NCBI RefSeq assembly: GCF_029076695.1
Contig: NZ_JARFIK010000001.1
Location: 310,001 to 374,000, forward strand
Direction: 5' to 3'
Source: Adlercreutzia equolifaciens
Lineage (GTDB): Bacteria; Actinomycetota; Coriobacteriia; Coriobacteriales; Eggerthellaceae
Length of the DNA: 64,000 nt
A program made the position numbers and the translations under genes. The notes under the pieces are model-generated. The model was not told the origin of the DNA and made no database searches. It was given only the letters and a program-made list of their open reading frames with translations. Every line of letters starts with the position of its first letter. Position 1 is the stretch's first letter. Positions 8,709 through 20,881 of this stretch are shown one piece after another.

Positions 8709-8950
8709 CGGGTGCAGTGCCCATGACCGCTGCACTGGGCCAGGGATAGCGCGAGCGCACAGTGGCACTACCTCGCGACCTTTTTGACCATCAGGAGCAG
8801 GGCTCTCGACCGCCAGTACTGGATCGACGGCGTTGCAGGCGCACGATAACGCTATCTCGGCACTTTTCCTGACCACTCCACGCAGGGTAGGCGAAAACAG
8901 GAGCAACCGAGAGCCTGCTTGGAGCCCTTCTGGCCACCTGCGACAGGGAT
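8699..8950. repeat. Three degenerate tandem repeats of ~84 nt
   Basis: Units start at about 8699, 8782 and 8867, each with a TTTTGACCA-like box (TCCTGACCA in the third). The first two can be aligned along most of their length (shared GACCGC, ACTGG, GCGCAC and CTATC-like blocks). The third is weaker. The first box is also the right end of the 241-bp palindrome, so the structures are related. Confidence 0.4.
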
Positions 8951-8984
8951 GAGCGGCGTGCCGCGAAATGCATCCGAAAACACC

Positions 8985-9019
8985 GTGGGCCCTTGACCGC
9001 TGCAGGGTCAAGGGCCCAC
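8985..9019. terminator. Perfect 14-bp hairpin
   Basis: GTGGGCCCTTGACC (8985-8998) pairs exactly with 9006-9019 across a 7-nt loop. On the minus strand it is followed by GGTGTTTTCGG, so it is a plausible terminator for the acidic-protein gene ending at 9153, although that is 130 nt away. Confidence 0.5.
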
Positions 9020-9152
9020 TTATTCAGCCAGATGCCATCATCCAACTGCATCTTTGCTCAAACTGCCGCGACGGCACCCGCCCGCACCCCGTCGCGGGGC
9101 GCGTTGACGTGCCGCCGGCAAGCCAGCGCCACGAGCGCCACGGTCGTGTTCG

Positions 9153-9689
9153 TTACTCGGCCGGCTCTTCGTCGACCTCGATGTCGGCCTCGTCGACGTC
9201 GAGGTACTTCTCCTCGATGTCCTCGTCGGCGTAGTCCACCGGCTCCTTCAGCTGCTCCATGAAGTTCGGAGCCTCGCCGATGTAGGCCGCTTCGGACTCG
9301 AAGGTGTAGGCACCTTCCTCGTCCACGGTGTAGAGATAGGCCACGGCGTAGCCCGTATCAGCACCCGGCTCACCGCCTTCGGCGATGATGGCGTCCTTGA
9401 CGCCGTCATCGGTCTCGATATAGCCGTCGTAGCAGAAGGCATAGGCGCCAGCACCGCGAGCTCCGCGCACATTGGCCTCGGCGGCCGCGAAGCACTCCTC
9501 GGCCGAATCGCCGGGATGAGACTCGATGAACAAGTTGTCCTTCACAATAAGGGACGTGAAGGGAATCAGGTCCTCGCCGTTATTGATCTTCTCCTTGGCC
9601 TCGTCCAGGGAGAACACCAGTACACGCTCCAACTCCTCGGGGATCTCCGGGACTTCCTGGCTGTCATTTTCAACGGTGCGATCGGCCAT
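9153..9689 (-). CDS. Acidic hypothetical protein
   Basis: I do not recognise this 178-residue protein. It is very acidic, with a Glu/Asp-rich C-terminal tail (residues ~140-178), has no signal peptide or membrane segment, and is probably cytoplasmic. The middle holds a Gly/Ala-rich GARGAGAYAFCYDGYIETDDG stretch of the kind seen in small alpha/beta domains. An AAAGGAGG site lies 6-7 nt before the ATG, which supports real translation. It stands alone between the repeat region and an MBL hydrolase on the opposite strand. Confidence 0.65.
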   Translation of the reverse strand: MADRTVENDSQEVPEIPEELERVLVFSLDEAKEKINNGEDLIPFTSLIVKDNLFIESHPGDSAEECFAAAEANVRGARGAGAYAFCYDGYIETDDGVKDAIIAEGGEPGADTGYAVAYLYTVDEEGAYTFESEAAYIGEAPNFMEQLKEPVDYADEDIEEKYLDVDEADIEVDEEPAE

Positions 9690-9842
9690 GACGGCCTCCT
9701 TTCTGACATTAGCTTGTCCCTAGTCTAGGCGAAGGGGCAGTTCGTCCATTATAGCCATTGCCCTTGATCGACCAGAGGCGCAAAATAGGTGTCACCGTTG
9801 CTTCATCGGCTTCCCACAAAGACACCGTATACCAAGGAACCT

Positions 9843-10958
9843 ATGGCTGCGCCCTACAACCTCATGCCCTGGCTCGACCAGCCCCACGAAGGGGAATATC
9901 GCTCCTACACCGACTGCGCCGGCGCGGTGCATTACGTGCCCGTGCGCTATCCCCAGGTGACCGCCACTCCCGTACTGGAAGCAGTCGAAGAGTTGCCAGG
10001 GCTCTTCCACACCGCCTTCGCCTTGGACGGGTTCCACTTCTGCGACCGCATCGACTTGTATGCCGTGGGCAACCCCCAGGACGGCGGTCTCCTGGTAGAC
10101 ACCGGCCACTACGACCTGTGCGGCATGACCTTCCTCGACGACCTTGCCCGAGCCACGGGCGGCACCTGGGCGAACACGGAGATATTTCTCACCCACCTTC
10201 ACGATGACCACGCGGGCAACGTGCCCTATGCACTCCACCAAGGGGCACGGCGGGTGTACCGCGGCTCGTGTCAGTCCTTCAGCCCCCAGGCCGTGCAGCA
10301 GTTCCTCACTATTACCGGCGCCCGTGCGGCGGGTGACGCGGCCCTCGACGAATTCGCGGCCTTCCTGCTGGGCGACGGCAACCCGCTTTTCGAGAGCTCC
10401 CCCGCGGTTTCCCCTGTCAACGAAGGCGATGCCTTCGACCGCGCCGGCTTTCACCTGGAGGTGCTGGACACCCCTGGGCATACAGCCGAGCACCGCTGTC
10501 TCATCGACCGCGAGCGCGGAATCCTGTTCACGGGCGATCACCTGATTTTCGGCGCCCCTGGCGTTATGCAGCTGCAAGCCGACCAGCATTTGCTTTCTAG
10601 CTACCTAAGCAGCATGGCTTCCTTGCGGGCGGAAGGCCTCCAACGGGCACTGCTCAGCCATCATGAAGCCCTGACCAGCACCGATGACATCAGCCAGCTG
10701 ATCGACCGCATCATCGCCGCCCACCAGCGTCCCCTGGACAAGACGGCGGCCGTCTTGCAAGCGGAAGGTCCCGCCACGGTCTACGCCGTCACCGCTGCCT
10801 ACGATGCCGGCCGGCCCGGCGGCCTCGCGGGCCAACCTCGCGGCGTTCGGGCGCGTCGAGTGGCCACCCTGTTCGGCTACTTGGATTATCTGGTCGACAC
10901 TGATCGCGCCCGCCGCCACACCGACGACGACGGCGCGCTTGTCTACGAAGCAATCTAG
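9843..10958 (+). CDS. MBL-fold metallo-hydrolase
   Basis: This 371-residue protein has the metallo-beta-lactamase pattern: VDTGHYD, the THLHDDH zinc motif, TPGHTAEH, FTGDH and a late SHHE histidine. These fit a two-zinc hydrolase active site. The C-terminal ~100 residues form a helical winged-helix-like extension found in other MBL proteins. The substrate is unknown. The ATG at 9843 with AAGGAA just upstream is preferred over an in-frame GTG at 9789, which lacks a ribosome site. The gene is monocistronic, upstream of the YhgE/Pip pair with a 143-nt gap. Confidence 0.8.
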   Translation: MAAPYNLMPWLDQPHEGEYRSYTDCAGAVHYVPVRYPQVTATPVLEAVEELPGLFHTAFALDGFHFCDRIDLYAVGNPQDGGLLVDTGHYDLCGMTFLDDLARATGGTWANTEIFLTHLHDDHAGNVPYALHQGARRVYRGSCQSFSPQAVQQFLTITGARAAGDAALDEFAAFLLGDGNPLFESSPAVSPVNEGDAFDRAGFHLEVLDTPGHTAEHRCLIDRERGILFTGDHLIFGAPGVMQLQADQHLLSSYLSSMASLRAEGLQRALLSHHEALTSTDDISQLIDRIIAAHQRPLDKTAAVLQAEGPATVYAVTAAYDAGRPGGLAGQPRGVRARRVATLFGYLDYLVDTDRARRHTDDDGALVYEAI

Positions 10959-11101
10959 GAACGCCGAATCTTCTCCGTGACCCCCGCCTAACGCCAGGAC
11001 ACAAGGCGTTGACAAAGCGACGGTACGGCCCGGTCCATCGCTGAGCTTTGGGATAATTTTTCCCAGCAATCATCCATAGCAAGCTCAGGGCGAGGCACGA
11101 A

Positions 11102-13708
11102 GTGTTCAAGCGCGCGCAGGCATATCTCGGCGTCATCTTCGCCATCTTTCTTCGGGACGTGAAACGCGTGCTGCGCAACCCCATTGCCCTCATTGTGGTG
11201 CTGGGCATGGCCGTCATCCCCTCGGCCTACGCCTGGTACGTGGTGGCCGCCAACTGGGACCCCTACAACAACACCGCCTCTATGAAGGTGGCGGTGGCCA
11301 ACAACGATCAGGGCGCCGACAGCCCCGTGGCCGGCTCGCTGGACGTGGGCGCCCAGGTGGTGGACCAGCTGAAGGACAACCACGAGCTGGGCTGGGAGTT
11401 CACCGATACGGAAAGCGCCATCAACGGCGTATACGAGGGCCGCTACTGGGCCGCCCTGGTTATTCCGGAGAATTTCAGCGAGGACTTCGCCAGCGTCTTT
11501 ACAGGGCATTTCACCAAGCCCTCCTTGGATTACTACGTCAACGAGAAGCCCTCTTCCATTGCGCCCAAGGTAACCGACGCCGGCGCCCAGGCCGTGCAGA
11601 AGGCCATTGACGAGAACTTCGTGAAAACCGTCTCCGAGAAGGTGGTGGACACCACCCAGGACGCCGGCGCCTATGCCGAAGAGAAGGGCGATGCCTCGGA
11701 AAAGAGCCTGGCCTCGGGCTTGAAAACCGCCCACGACACCGTGGCCAACACCCGCGACACCCTCACTTCTTTGCAGAAGACCGTCGCCTCTACCCGCACC
11801 TCGGTGTCCCACGCCGCCGACACCATTACCGGTGCCCAAAACGACGTGCCCCACTTGCTCGAAGCCCTGAGCGATTCCCAAACCCTACTGAGCGATGCCC
11901 GAACAGCAGCCAACGCTTACGGCGCCGAAGTGGCGAAGAACGCCGTAGACGGCGCCCTGAAACTGAGCGCGGCAGCCACCAGCGCCCAGCAGGCCCTGGG
12001 CTCCGTGGAGGGCGCCGTCTCTCAAGCCGAGACGCAGACCAACGCCGCCCTAGCCGACGCCAAGGACTTGCTGGCGGCCAATAAGAAGCTGATCGCCGCC
12101 CTGGAAAAGCAGGCGCCCGACAACGCCACCATAACCAGCGCGGTGAACCAAGCCCAGGAAGCCGGCACCCAGCTGGAGCAAACGGTCCAATCATTGACCG
12201 ACCTGAGCTCGTCCCTCTCCTCGACGGCCAGCTCCTTGGAGCAGGAGGCCAGCGCCCTGGACCAAGCGGCCCAAAGCGGCGCCTCCACCATCCAAAGCAC
12301 CGCCCAGCAATTCCAATCCTCCGTCCTTCCGAATCTTTCATCGAGCCTGGACGACCTGGTCAGCGCCTGCGGCACCCTGGAAGGCGCCCTCAAGGGCATC
12401 GAGCCGTCGCTGGCCCAATGCCAAACGCTGCTGAAGGAGCTTGACAACACCCTGGAAACCGCCGAAACCTCCCTAGGCACCACCGCCTCTTCCCTCACGG
12501 CCATGGAGAAGAACCTCGATCGCTCCCTCAAGGACCTGACCGCCCTGCAAGACTCAGCCACCGTCAAGGATCTGGCCACCTACCTCAAGATCAACCCCGA
12601 CGACATTGGCTCCTTCATGGCCTCGCCCGTCGCCCTGAAAACCGTGCCCGTGTACCCGGTGAAGAACTACGGCAGCGGCGTGGCACCGTTCTTCACCAAT
12701 CTGGCCCTGTGGGTGGCCGGCTTCATCCTGATGGCCATCGTGCGTCTGCGCGTCGATCCCACGGGCCTCCCGAAATTCACCCCCACCCAGGCCTACTTCG
12801 GGCGCTGGCTGTTCTACGTGGTCATCGGACTTGCCCAAGGACTCATCTGCTGCGCCGGCGACCTGCTTATGGGCATCCAGTGCGAAAGCCCCGCCGCCTT
12901 CATCGGCGCCGGCCTGCTGACCGTCTTCGTGGACGTCAACCTCATGTACGCCCTGGCCTACGCGTTTCGCCATATCGGGAAGGCCATTGCCGTCATCCTG
13001 CTTATCATGCAAATTCCCGGCAGCTCCGGCATGTTCCCCATCGAGATGATGCCCGCGTTCTTCCAGGCCATTCACCCGCTGCTGCCCTTCACCTACTCCA
13101 TCGATGCCATGCGCGAGGCCATCGGCGGCTTCTACGGTCTGAACTACCTGCGCGACATGCTGCTGTTGGGGCTTCTCTTCGTGCCCGCCGGGTTCCTTAT
13201 TGGCCTGGGGCTCGGACGGGCCGATTTCAACCTGAACGTCATGTTCGATGAGAAGCTGGGCGCCACCGATCTGTTCCAGGCCGAGCCCGTTACGTCACGC
13301 ACCCGGGCCGCCGTCCTGGGGAGTGCCATGCGCCTAAAAACGCGCACCCTCATGAAGGCCCTGCTCAACACTGAAGCGTTCCGCGAAAAGCTGCTGGTCC
13401 GCGCCGCCTGGTTCAAGCGCAACTATCCGCGGCTCACCCGCATTGGCTGGATTGCCGTTTTCGCCCAGCCGCTAATCACGTTCCTTATCATGGTGCTGGT
13501 CCATGCCAGCGTCGATGTGCGCGTGGAAATGCTGGTGGCCATGGTCATCGGCATCATCGCCGTCGACATCTACCTTATTGTGATCAGCTTCTTGAACGCC
13601 AGCCTTACCCATCAACTGGCCCTGGCCAACTTGAGCACCGCCGACCTGCAGAAGGAGGCACGGCGCCAACTGGGATCGTCGCCAACCGAAGGAGGCGACG
13701 AACAGTGA
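11102..13708 (+). CDS. YhgE/Pip family membrane protein (ABC-2 permease-like), first copy
   Basis: The 868-residue protein starts with a membrane segment (about 20-45), followed by the Pip signature DPYNNTASMKVAVANNDQG. A long exported region (about 60-520) rich in Ala, Ser, Thr and Gln has a strong coiled-coil character. At least six membrane segments follow from about 530. This is the layout of YhgE/Pip proteins, which resemble ABC-2 permeases and are linked to phage reception or ESX-type secretion in Gram-positives. It starts with GTG. Its last 4 nt (GTGA) overlap the next gene, so the pair is co-translated. The C-terminal cytoplasmic/membrane extension after residue ~720 is absent from the second copy. 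Confidence 0.85.
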   Translation: MFKRAQAYLGVIFAIFLRDVKRVLRNPIALIVVLGMAVIPSAYAWYVVAANWDPYNNTASMKVAVANNDQGADSPVAGSLDVGAQVVDQLKDNHELGWEFTDTESAINGVYEGRYWAALVIPENFSEDFASVFTGHFTKPSLDYYVNEKPSSIAPKVTDAGAQAVQKAIDENFVKTVSEKVVDTTQDAGAYAEEKGDASEKSLASGLKTAHDTVANTRDTLTSLQKTVASTRTSVSHAADTITGAQNDVPHLLEALSDSQTLLSDARTAANAYGAEVAKNAVDGALKLSAAATSAQQALGSVEGAVSQAETQTNAALADAKDLLAANKKLIAALEKQAPDNATITSAVNQAQEAGTQLEQTVQSLTDLSSSLSSTASSLEQEASALDQAAQSGASTIQSTAQQFQSSVLPNLSSSLDDLVSACGTLEGALKGIEPSLAQCQTLLKELDNTLETAETSLGTTASSLTAMEKNLDRSLKDLTALQDSATVKDLATYLKINPDDIGSFMASPVALKTVPVYPVKNYGSGVAPFFTNLALWVAGFILMAIVRLRVDPTGLPKFTPTQAYFGRWLFYVVIGLAQGLICCAGDLLMGIQCESPAAFIGAGLLTVFVDVNLMYALAYAFRHIGKAIAVILLIMQIPGSSGMFPIEMMPAFFQAIHPLLPFTYSIDAMREAIGGFYGLNYLRDMLLLGLLFVPAGFLIGLGLGRADFNLNVMFDEKLGATDLFQAEPVTSRTRAAVLGSAMRLKTRTLMKALLNTEAFREKLLVRAAWFKRNYPRLTRIGWIAVFAQPLITFLIMVLVHASVDVRVEMLVAMVIGIIAVDIYLIVISFLNASLTHQLALANLSTADLQKEARRQLGSSPTEGGDEQ

Positions 13709-15876
13709 AAATGATCTGGGCCATCTTCGCCAGCGATATGCAGCATTTGCTGCGCAACGTCATTGCGGCCATTGTGGTGGTAGGCCTGGTGCTGGTACCG
13801 CCCCTTTACGCCTGGTTCACCACCTTGGGCTTTTGGGACCCGTACTCGAACACGGGCAACATCAGCGTGGCCGTGGCCAACAGCGACGAGGGCTACCAGT
13901 CCGATCTCATCCCCACCAAGATCAACACCGGCGAGCAAATTGTCTCCGCCCTGCGGGCCAACGACCAGTTCCACTGGGAGTTCGTCTCGGAAGACGAGGC
14001 CCTGGAAGGCGTGCGTTCAGGCGCCTACTACGCGGCTATCGTCATCCCCCCTTCGTTCACGGCGGACCTGATGACCGTCTTCTCCAGCGACATCAAGCAT
14101 GCCGACATTGTGTACTACGACAACGAGAAGGAAAATGCCATCGCCCAGCGCGTCACCTCTACGGGCGCCACCGACCTCGAGGAAACCATCGATCAAACCT
14201 TTACGGAAACCGTAGCCAAAGTTGCCCTGGGCACTACGTCGAGCCTGACTAACTTTATGAGCGGCGAAGGCTTGATGAGCTACGTGCAGCAGCTTCTTGC
14301 CCGCATGGACACCGCCACGGAGGAGCTGGAATCGGCCTCCTCGCAAGTAAGCTCCTACGTAGGACTGCTCGGATCGACCACGGCGTTGGTGAAGGCGTCG
14401 GCCACGGTGCTCAAGGACGCCGGATCGGCCCCCACCTCGGTTACGCCCCTCATCGACGATGCCCGCAGCGGCCTTGCCAGCGCCAGCCAAGGCTTGAGCA
14501 GCGCTTCAAGCGCAGCCGACCAGGCCCTGGCCAGCGCTTCGTCGAGTTTGGATGCCGTGCAGAGCGCCACCGACAGCGCCTTCGCCACCATGGAGCAGGA
14601 CCCAGCCGCGGCGCAGAAGGTCCTCACCTCCTGCCAAACCGACGTGGCCACCCTGAAGAAGGCCTACGAGGACCTGAGCCGTAAGCTGGAAGAGCTGCTC
14701 CCCAACAGCGACACCGCCACCGCCGCGGCCCAGGTGGTGAACCAGCTAGGCGCCCTGGAAACCACCCTCGGCCAAGCATCCTCTCAGCTGAACACCGACC
14801 AGGCAAGCCTTGAGAGCGCCCAAACCGCCACGGACCAAGCCCTGGACGAGGCGCGCCAAGCGCTGGACACCTCGCAGGGTACCTATCGCGCCCAGCTGCA
14901 GCAGAGCCTCGACTCCCTTTCCACCAGCCTGGCCTCGGTGGGAGAAGACGCCAAGGGCCTGACCGACTCGCTGCAAACCACCGCTACCAGCCTGGGTAAC
15001 ACCACTTCGTCCCTAGCCACGAGCCTCGATAAGGCCCGCGACTCGCTAAAGAAGACCGCCAAAGCGCTCCGCCAGGCAACCGCGGAGCTCAAGCAGGCCC
15101 ACGACGATTTGCAGCATGCCGTCAACACCGGCGACATCGACGAGGTGCGCCGCATCATCGGCAACAACCCCGACGCCGTGGCCCAGTTCCTGGCCGCTCC
15201 CACCCAGCTGGTCAAGCACCCGGTGTACGCCATGGCCAACAACGGCAGCGCCATGAGCCCCTTCTACACGTCGCTGTGCCTGTGGATCGGCGCCATCTTC
15301 ATGGTGGCCCTCATGTCGGTGCAAGTGTCCCCGAAACGTCAAGCTGCTCTCACGGCGAAGGTAGGCCACGCCCCCACCCAAGCCGAGCTCTATCTGGGCC
15401 GCTACGGCGTTTTCGCCGTACTGGGATTGCTGCAGGCCATCATTGTCTGCCTGGGCAACGTCTTCTTCCTGGGCGTAGAGTGCCAGCACTTCTGGCTCTA
15501 CCTGCTGGCCTGCTGCCTGACCTCTTTGGTCTTCACCAATCTGGTGTACACGCTCACGGTGTCCTTCGGCAACATCGGCAAGGCCATCGCCATTATCGGG
15601 CTGGTGCTGCAGCTGGGTGGCGCCGGCGGCCTCATGCCCGTGCAAATGTCGGCCCCCTGGTTCCAGGCCATCTACCCGTGGCTCCCCTTCGCCCACTCCA
15701 TGGAAGCCTTCCAAGGAGCCATGGCCGGCATCTACGGCAACCACTTCGCCGTCAGCCTCGGCCTGCTCAGCGCCTTCCTTATCCCGTCCCTCATCCTGGG
15801 GCTCGTCCTGCGCCGCCCCGTCATCCGCCTCAACAACTGGTTCATGGCCCAACTAGACAAGACGAAGATTGTCTAA
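13705..15876 (+). CDS. YhgE/Pip family membrane protein, second copy
   Basis: This 723-residue paralog of the preceding gene has an N-terminal membrane segment, the DPYSNTGNISVAVANSDEG signature, a long Ala/Ser/Thr/Gln-rich coiled-coil exported region (about 60-500) and about five or six C-terminal membrane segments. The start is a GTG inside the stop of the first gene. Two tandem, translationally coupled copies suggest a heteromeric membrane complex. Substrate and role are not apparent from sequence. A strong terminator follows. Confidence 0.85.
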   Translation: MKMIWAIFASDMQHLLRNVIAAIVVVGLVLVPPLYAWFTTLGFWDPYSNTGNISVAVANSDEGYQSDLIPTKINTGEQIVSALRANDQFHWEFVSEDEALEGVRSGAYYAAIVIPPSFTADLMTVFSSDIKHADIVYYDNEKENAIAQRVTSTGATDLEETIDQTFTETVAKVALGTTSSLTNFMSGEGLMSYVQQLLARMDTATEELESASSQVSSYVGLLGSTTALVKASATVLKDAGSAPTSVTPLIDDARSGLASASQGLSSASSAADQALASASSSLDAVQSATDSAFATMEQDPAAAQKVLTSCQTDVATLKKAYEDLSRKLEELLPNSDTATAAAQVVNQLGALETTLGQASSQLNTDQASLESAQTATDQALDEARQALDTSQGTYRAQLQQSLDSLSTSLASVGEDAKGLTDSLQTTATSLGNTTSSLATSLDKARDSLKKTAKALRQATAELKQAHDDLQHAVNTGDIDEVRRIIGNNPDAVAQFLAAPTQLVKHPVYAMANNGSAMSPFYTSLCLWIGAIFMVALMSVQVSPKRQAALTAKVGHAPTQAELYLGRYGVFAVLGLLQAIIVCLGNVFFLGVECQHFWLYLLACCLTSLVFTNLVYTLTVSFGNIGKAIAIIGLVLQLGGAGGLMPVQMSAPWFQAIYPWLPFAHSMEAFQGAMAGIYGNHFAVSLGLLSAFLIPSLILGLVLRRPVIRLNNWFMAQLDKTKIV

Positions 15877-15880
15877 ACAA

Positions 15881-15912
15881 AAGCGCCCGGGCTTGGCTCC
15901 CGGGCGCTTTCT
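15881..15912. terminator. Bidirectional terminator
   Basis: AAGCGCCCGGG (15881-15891) pairs exactly with 15899-15909 across a 7-nt loop. It lies between the convergent ends of the YhgE pair and clpB, with a T-run on the plus side and A/T on the minus side. Confidence 0.85.
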
Positions 15913-15942
15913 GTGAAAGTGGGTATGTCAGGTGATGGCCAA

Positions 15943-18768
<2,826 letters not shown>

Positions 18769-18778
18769 ATATGTCTCC

Positions 18779-19156
18779 TTATGGTAAGCGACGGGTGGGG
18801 GCTACGTGGACGATGGCCCCGATGGTCGCGCGGGTTTCCAGTTCTCGGACGCGATCGGCCAAGCGGCGCACGCGGGCGTGCAAATCTTCCACTTCGGCCT
18901 CGCGGTCGTTCAGTCGGCCCTCCAGATCAAGGATGCGGGTGACGCCGGCGAGGTTGATGCCCTCGCTGGTAAGCTCGTTGATCAGGTTGAGCCGATCGAT
19001 GTCGGCCTGGGAGTACATGCGGGTGTTACCGCCGGTGCGCTGGGGCGTGACCAGGCCCTTTTGCTCGTAGGAGCGCAGGGTTTGAGGATGCACGCCGGCC
19101 AGCTCCGCAGCAATGCTGATCATGTACAGGGGCCGGTTCCTATCGTCTATTGCCAT
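18779..19156 (-). CDS. hspR: Heat-shock repressor HspR (MerR family)
   Basis: This 125-residue MerR-type regulator has its winged helix at 10-80 ([19 protein letters not shown] is the recognition segment) and a C-terminal coiled coil (85-115). In actinobacteria HspR binds HAIR sites with DnaK as corepressor. Here it sits within the operon it should control, overlaps the dnaJ 3' end by 10 nt and has a GAGGAGGAG ribosome site. Candidate HAIR sites lie upstream of dnaK (22845-22933). Confidence 0.93.
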   Translation of the reverse strand: MAIDDRNRPLYMISIAAELAGVHPQTLRSYEQKGLVTPQRTGGNTRMYSQADIDRLNLINELTSEGINLAGVTRILDLEGRLNDREAEVEDLHARVRRLADRVRELETRATIGAIVHVAPTRRLP

Positions 19157-20106
19157 GGGCGCTTCTCCTCCTCACTGGCTGCGAGGAAGTCCTCCATGGC
19201 CTTTCTCTGCTCGTCGTTCATGTCGGTGGGCACGTCAACTTTGACGATGATCTTCAGGTTGCCGTTCTGCCCCTTGTTCTTCAGATCGGGCGCGCCCTTG
19301 CCCTTGATGGTAAGTACCTTGCCATCTTGGGTGCCGGCGGGCACCTTCACCTTGATTTTCTTGCCGTCGGGCGTGGGCACCACTACCGAGGCGCCCAGGG
19401 CGGCCTCGGCCACGTTCACCGGCAGCTCCACTACCACATCGGCCTTTTCGCGGCTGAAGTAGGGGTGGGCGTCGATCTTCGTGGTGATGAGCAGATCGCC
19501 CGCAGCACCGCCGTTGTCGCCCGGGGCACCCTGGCCCTTCAGGCGCACGCGGCCGCCGTCCACAGCACCGGCGGGCACCTTCACCGTATGGGTATCGGCC
19601 TCGCTCTTGCCGGGAATGCGCACGGTGATCTTCTTCTCCGTGCCGTTGAAGGCCTCGTCGAACGTGACGTTGAGCGTGACGTTCATATCCTGGCCCTTGC
19701 GGGGCTGGGGCTGACCGCCGAAGCCGCCGCCGAAGTCCCAGTTGCTTCCAAACGCACCTTCGCCGTGGCGAATGCTCTCCAGAATGTCGGCCCAGCTGCC
19801 GCCGAAGCCGCCACCGCCGTAGCCGCCGCCTCCGCCGAAGATGTCCTCGACGTTGAAGCCCTGGCCACCGCCCCATCCATGGGGAATCTGGTTTTCGTTC
19901 GCGGTGCCGTACTGGTCGTAAAGCTCGCGCTTCTTGTCGTCGCTCAACACCTCGTAGGCTTCGTTGAGCTCCTTGAACTTGGCCTCATCACCACCGGCGT
20001 CGGGGTGATGCTTGCGGGCCAACTTACGAAACGCCTTCTTGATCTCGTCGGCCGTGGCGGTGCGCGGAACGCCTAGCGTTTTGTAATAATCAGGCGTGGA
20101 CGCCAT
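19147..20106 (-). CDS. dnaJ: DnaJ-type co-chaperone without zinc finger (CbpA/DnaJ2-like)
   Basis: The 319-residue protein has a J domain at 4-70 with the HPD motif at 34-36, a Gly/Phe-rich linker (about 75-125), and the C-terminal peptide-binding beta domains. The four CxxCxGxG zinc repeats of classical DnaJ are missing, so it is a type II J protein. It stimulates DnaK ATPase and delivers clients. The start at 20106 is chosen because GGAGG lies 8 nt upstream, whereas the longer GTG start at 20115 would overlap that site. Confidence 0.92.
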   Translation of the reverse strand: MASTPDYYKTLGVPRTATADEIKKAFRKLARKHHPDAGGDEAKFKELNEAYEVLSDDKKRELYDQYGTANENQIPHGWGGGQGFNVEDIFGGGGGYGGGGFGGSWADILESIRHGEGAFGSNWDFGGGFGGQPQPRKGQDMNVTLNVTFDEAFNGTEKKITVRIPGKSEADTHTVKVPAGAVDGGRVRLKGQGAPGDNGGAAGDLLITTKIDAHPYFSREKADVVVELPVNVAEAALGASVVVPTPDGKKIKVKVPAGTQDGKVLTIKGKGAPDLKNKGQNGNLKIIVKVDVPTDMNDEQRKAMEDFLAASEEEKRPWQ

Positions 20107-20144
20107 TCGTTCCACCTCCGTTACTTTTCATCTATCGAATACAA

Positions 20145-20167
20145 GGGCGCACCATGAAAGTGCGCCC
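20145..20167. promoter_or_regulatory. Hairpin between grpE and dnaJ
   Basis: GGGCGCAC (20145-20152) pairs exactly with 20160-20167 across a 7-nt loop, inside the 71-nt grpE-dnaJ gap. It lacks a long U-tract, so it is more likely a partial terminator or mRNA-stability hairpin that sets dnaK-grpE above the distal genes. Confidence 0.5.
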
Positions 20168-20177
20168 CCGATCAGTC

Positions 20178-20876
20178 TTACTCTTCCGTGTCCTCAGGCT
20201 TCTCCCGCTTCGGGCCGCCCGTGGTAATGGTTACCATGGCGGGCCTGAGCACCTTGTCGCCCATGCGGTATCCCAGTTGGTACACTTGGGAGACCGTCTC
20301 GTCGGGAACGCTGGGGTCGTCCACGGTTCCCACGGCTTGGCAAGCCAAGGCGTCGAAGGCCTCGCCGGCCGGATCGATGACCTGAAGGCCGCCCTTGGCC
20401 AGCGTGTCGACCAGCTTCGTCTGCACGGCCTTCACGCCGCCGAGCAAACCGGTCTCGCCGTTCTGCTCGGCGTAGTCCACCGTGCGGACGAAATCGTCCA
20501 GCACCGGCAGCAGGCTCTCCATGAGCTTTTCGGTGGCGCGGGCCTTCTCGGCCTCGCGCTGCTCGCCCATGCGGCGGCGGTAGGTGTCCCATTCGGCATG
20601 GAGACGCACGTACTTGTCCTGCCAGTCGGCAGCCTCGGCCTTGGCGGCGGCCACCACTTCGGACTCCTCGATGACGCCGGCTACCGCGTCGGCGGCGGCG
20701 CGCTCGAGTTCGTCGTCAAGCTGGCCGGCCTCGTTGGCCTCGATGACCTCGGCGTCGGCGACCACTTCAGCGTCGTGCGCGCCTTCGCTGGCGGCCACGG
20801 AGGCCGCCGCCTGAGCGGCAGCCTCCATATCGGCGGGGGTAGAAGAGGCGACTTTGTCCTTATCGGGCGTCGTCAT
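20178..20876 (-). CDS. grpE: Nucleotide exchange factor GrpE
   Basis: This 232-residue protein has an acidic, Ala-rich N-terminal region (1-75), a long helix (about 85-140) and the GrpE beta domain near the C terminus, with the DPAGEAFDALACQAV and QVYQLGYRMGDKVLRPAMV segments typical of the family. It releases ADP from DnaK. It starts 5 nt after the dnaK stop. The N-terminal extension is longer than in E. coli GrpE but normal for actinobacteria. Confidence 0.94.
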   Translation of the reverse strand: MTTPDKDKVASSTPADMEAAAQAAASVAASEGAHDAEVVADAEVIEANEAGQLDDELERAAADAVAGVIEESEVVAAAKAEAADWQDKYVRLHAEWDTYRRRMGEQREAEKARATEKLMESLLPVLDDFVRTVDYAEQNGETGLLGGVKAVQTKLVDTLAKGGLQVIDPAGEAFDALACQAVGTVDDPSVPDETVSQVYQLGYRMGDKVLRPAMVTITTGGPKREKPEDTEE

Positions 20877-20881
20877 CGTTC

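Larger units (their letters stand above)
8229..9152. other. 924-nt non-coding region rich in palindromes and repeats
   Basis: Open frames here overlap one another on both strands, lack ribosome sites and resemble nothing, so I treat the region as non-coding. In order it holds a small TTCCGC/GCGGAA hairpin just after the LuxR gene, a 241-bp imperfect palindrome (8468-8708), three degenerate repeats of about 84 nt (8699-8950), and a perfect 14-bp hairpin (8985-9019). See the separate entries. Confidence 0.6.

Noticed and set aside
8194-8760. Overlapping ORFs of 130-155 residues on both strands near the palindrome
   Set aside because: No ribosome sites, Arg/Pro-rich low-complexity translations, and the DNA is palindromic, so the frames are by-products.
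8699-8950. Possible CRISPR array
   Set aside because: Repeats are long (~84 nt), strongly diverged, have no constant spacers, and no cas genes are present.
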